This document shows, one piece after another, positions 44,295-44,530 of a stretch of 44,530 bases of DNA. Location: assembly GCA_903889915.1 (NCBI GenBank), contig CAISZK010000462.1:1-44530 (forward strand), read 5' to 3'. Under the pieces are notes generated by a model that did no database searches, had not been told where the DNA came from, and saw only the letters and a list, made by a program, of their open reading frames with translations. This stretch comes from an uncultured Bacteroidota bacterium (lineage in GTDB: Bacteria > Bacteroidota > Bacteroidia > Bacteroidales > CG2-30-32-10). A program made the position numbers and the translations under genes. Every line of letters begins with the position of its first letter. The first letter of the stretch is position 1.

Positions 44295-44530
44295 TTAAGG
44301 TGCTATGAGACTTTGAAAGTTGTAACTTTGCCCTACTATGGGACAAAAAAAGAAGCAACCGCAGCAAGACCTTCTATATGAGATGGCCAAGATGATGGTT
44401 TGTTTTACATGAGGTTTAAGAATAAAAGTTTTCCCAAACACTGTATCCCTGGGTTTCACACTGCAGCGAAGTTCAATTGGCGATTCGCCATAATTTAAAA
44501 ATTCAATCCTTGTTTCAGGCAGCCATTTGC
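44295..44530 (-). CDS. Possible C-terminal part of an unknown protein (cut by window edge)
   Basis: A minus-strand frame open from the right edge to a TAA at 44295, about 78 codons. The first part (KWLPETRIEFLNYGESPIEL, then VKPRDTVFGKTFILKP) reads like ordinary protein; the last 35 residues (SCCGCFFFCP and on) do not and overlap the plus-strand short frame. It may be a gene fragment fused to non-coding sequence. No family recognised. Confidence 0.3.
   Translation of the reverse strand, partial: KWLPETRIEFLNYGESPIELRCSVKPRDTVFGKTFILKPHVKQTIILAISYRRSCCGCFFFCPIVGQSYNFQSLIAP
44323..44330 (+). promoter_or_regulatory. Putative -7 box with nearly leaderless ATG
   Basis: TAACTTTG matches TAnnTTTG and lies seven bases before the ATG at 44338, so transcription would start at or next to the start codon. 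Confidence 0.4.
44338..44406 (+). pseudogene. Short frame after a promoter box, probably a gene remnant
   Basis: A 22-codon frame (MGQKKKQPQQDLLYEMAKMM, then VCFT and stop). The Lys/Gln-rich start followed by an amphipathic helix reads like a real N-terminus, but it breaks off where the TTTTACA-type sequence begins. I cannot name the parent gene. Confidence 0.3.

Larger units (their letters stand above)
44224..44530. other. Right-edge region with two truncated frames
   Basis: About 300 bases. On the plus strand a perfect -7 box is followed by a 22-codon frame. On the minus strand a frame enters from the right edge and ends at 44295. Neither is a full gene inside the window. See the separate entries. 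Confidence 0.5.

Overview
The window looks like a chromosomal segment of a Bacteroidota bacterium, probably an uncultured lineage. The evidence is type IX secretion (T9SS) biology (a PorV/PorQ-like barrel, a C25 gingipain-type protein, and secreted proteins ending in C-terminal sorting domains with YPNPT motifs), SprB/PKD/Ig-like adhesin modules, -7 boxes of the Bacteroidota type TAnnTTTG before several genes, mostly absent Shine-Dalgarno sequences, and AT-rich DNA.

Layout. 1-2.3 kb: 5' end of glycerol kinase (minus strand), a DUF169 protein and a DUF2461 protein. 2.4-8.6 kb: PorV-like barrel plus a 1696-aa C25-peptidase surface protein. 8.7-11.7 kb: a GT39-like membrane glycosyltransferase coupled to apolipoprotein N-acyltransferase. 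11.8-14.3 kb: an orphan MNT nucleotidyltransferase with a decayed partner start, then AT-rich DNA, a 21-bp palindromic repeat array and a 238-aa protein. 14.4-23.6 kb: secreted T9SS cargo, namely a small exported protein, a 2048-aa M43 metalloprotease/adhesin with six 73-residue Ig-like repeats, and two paralogous beta-propeller proteins. 23.8-25.2 kb: a clan AA aspartic protease and an SDR-family protein. 25.4-32.0 kb (minus strand): acyl-CoA synthetase, MBOAT acyltransferase and two SGNH proteins, probably an envelope glycan O-acylation operon. 32.4-36.3 kb: orphan HigA antitoxin, DUF4349 lipoprotein, orphan UmuD, an RHS/YD-like exported protein and an AraC-type regulator. 36.5-37.7 kb: a second protein of the 238-aa type followed by a second 21-bp array. 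37.9-44.2 kb: a defence-like island with a type III Res remnant, a Septu-like ATPase plus HNH pair, and a Cap4/DUF4297-like protein coupled to an NdpA-family nucleoid-associated protein.

The most unusual signal is the pair of 21-bp arrays (about 13160-13420 and 37401-37665). Their sequences are unrelated, but both are built from a 13-bp palindromic core (5-3-5) plus an 8-bp spacer, so cores recur every two helical turns. Each array lies next to a gene for a protein with a helical N-terminal half and what looks like a fibronectin-III-like C-terminal half. Two independent sequences with the same geometry and the same type of neighbour suggest a repeat/protein system that I do not recognise. Separately, several short intergenic tandem repeats in the window have a 7-bp period.

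All functional statements come from reading motifs by eye. No database search or structure prediction was run.
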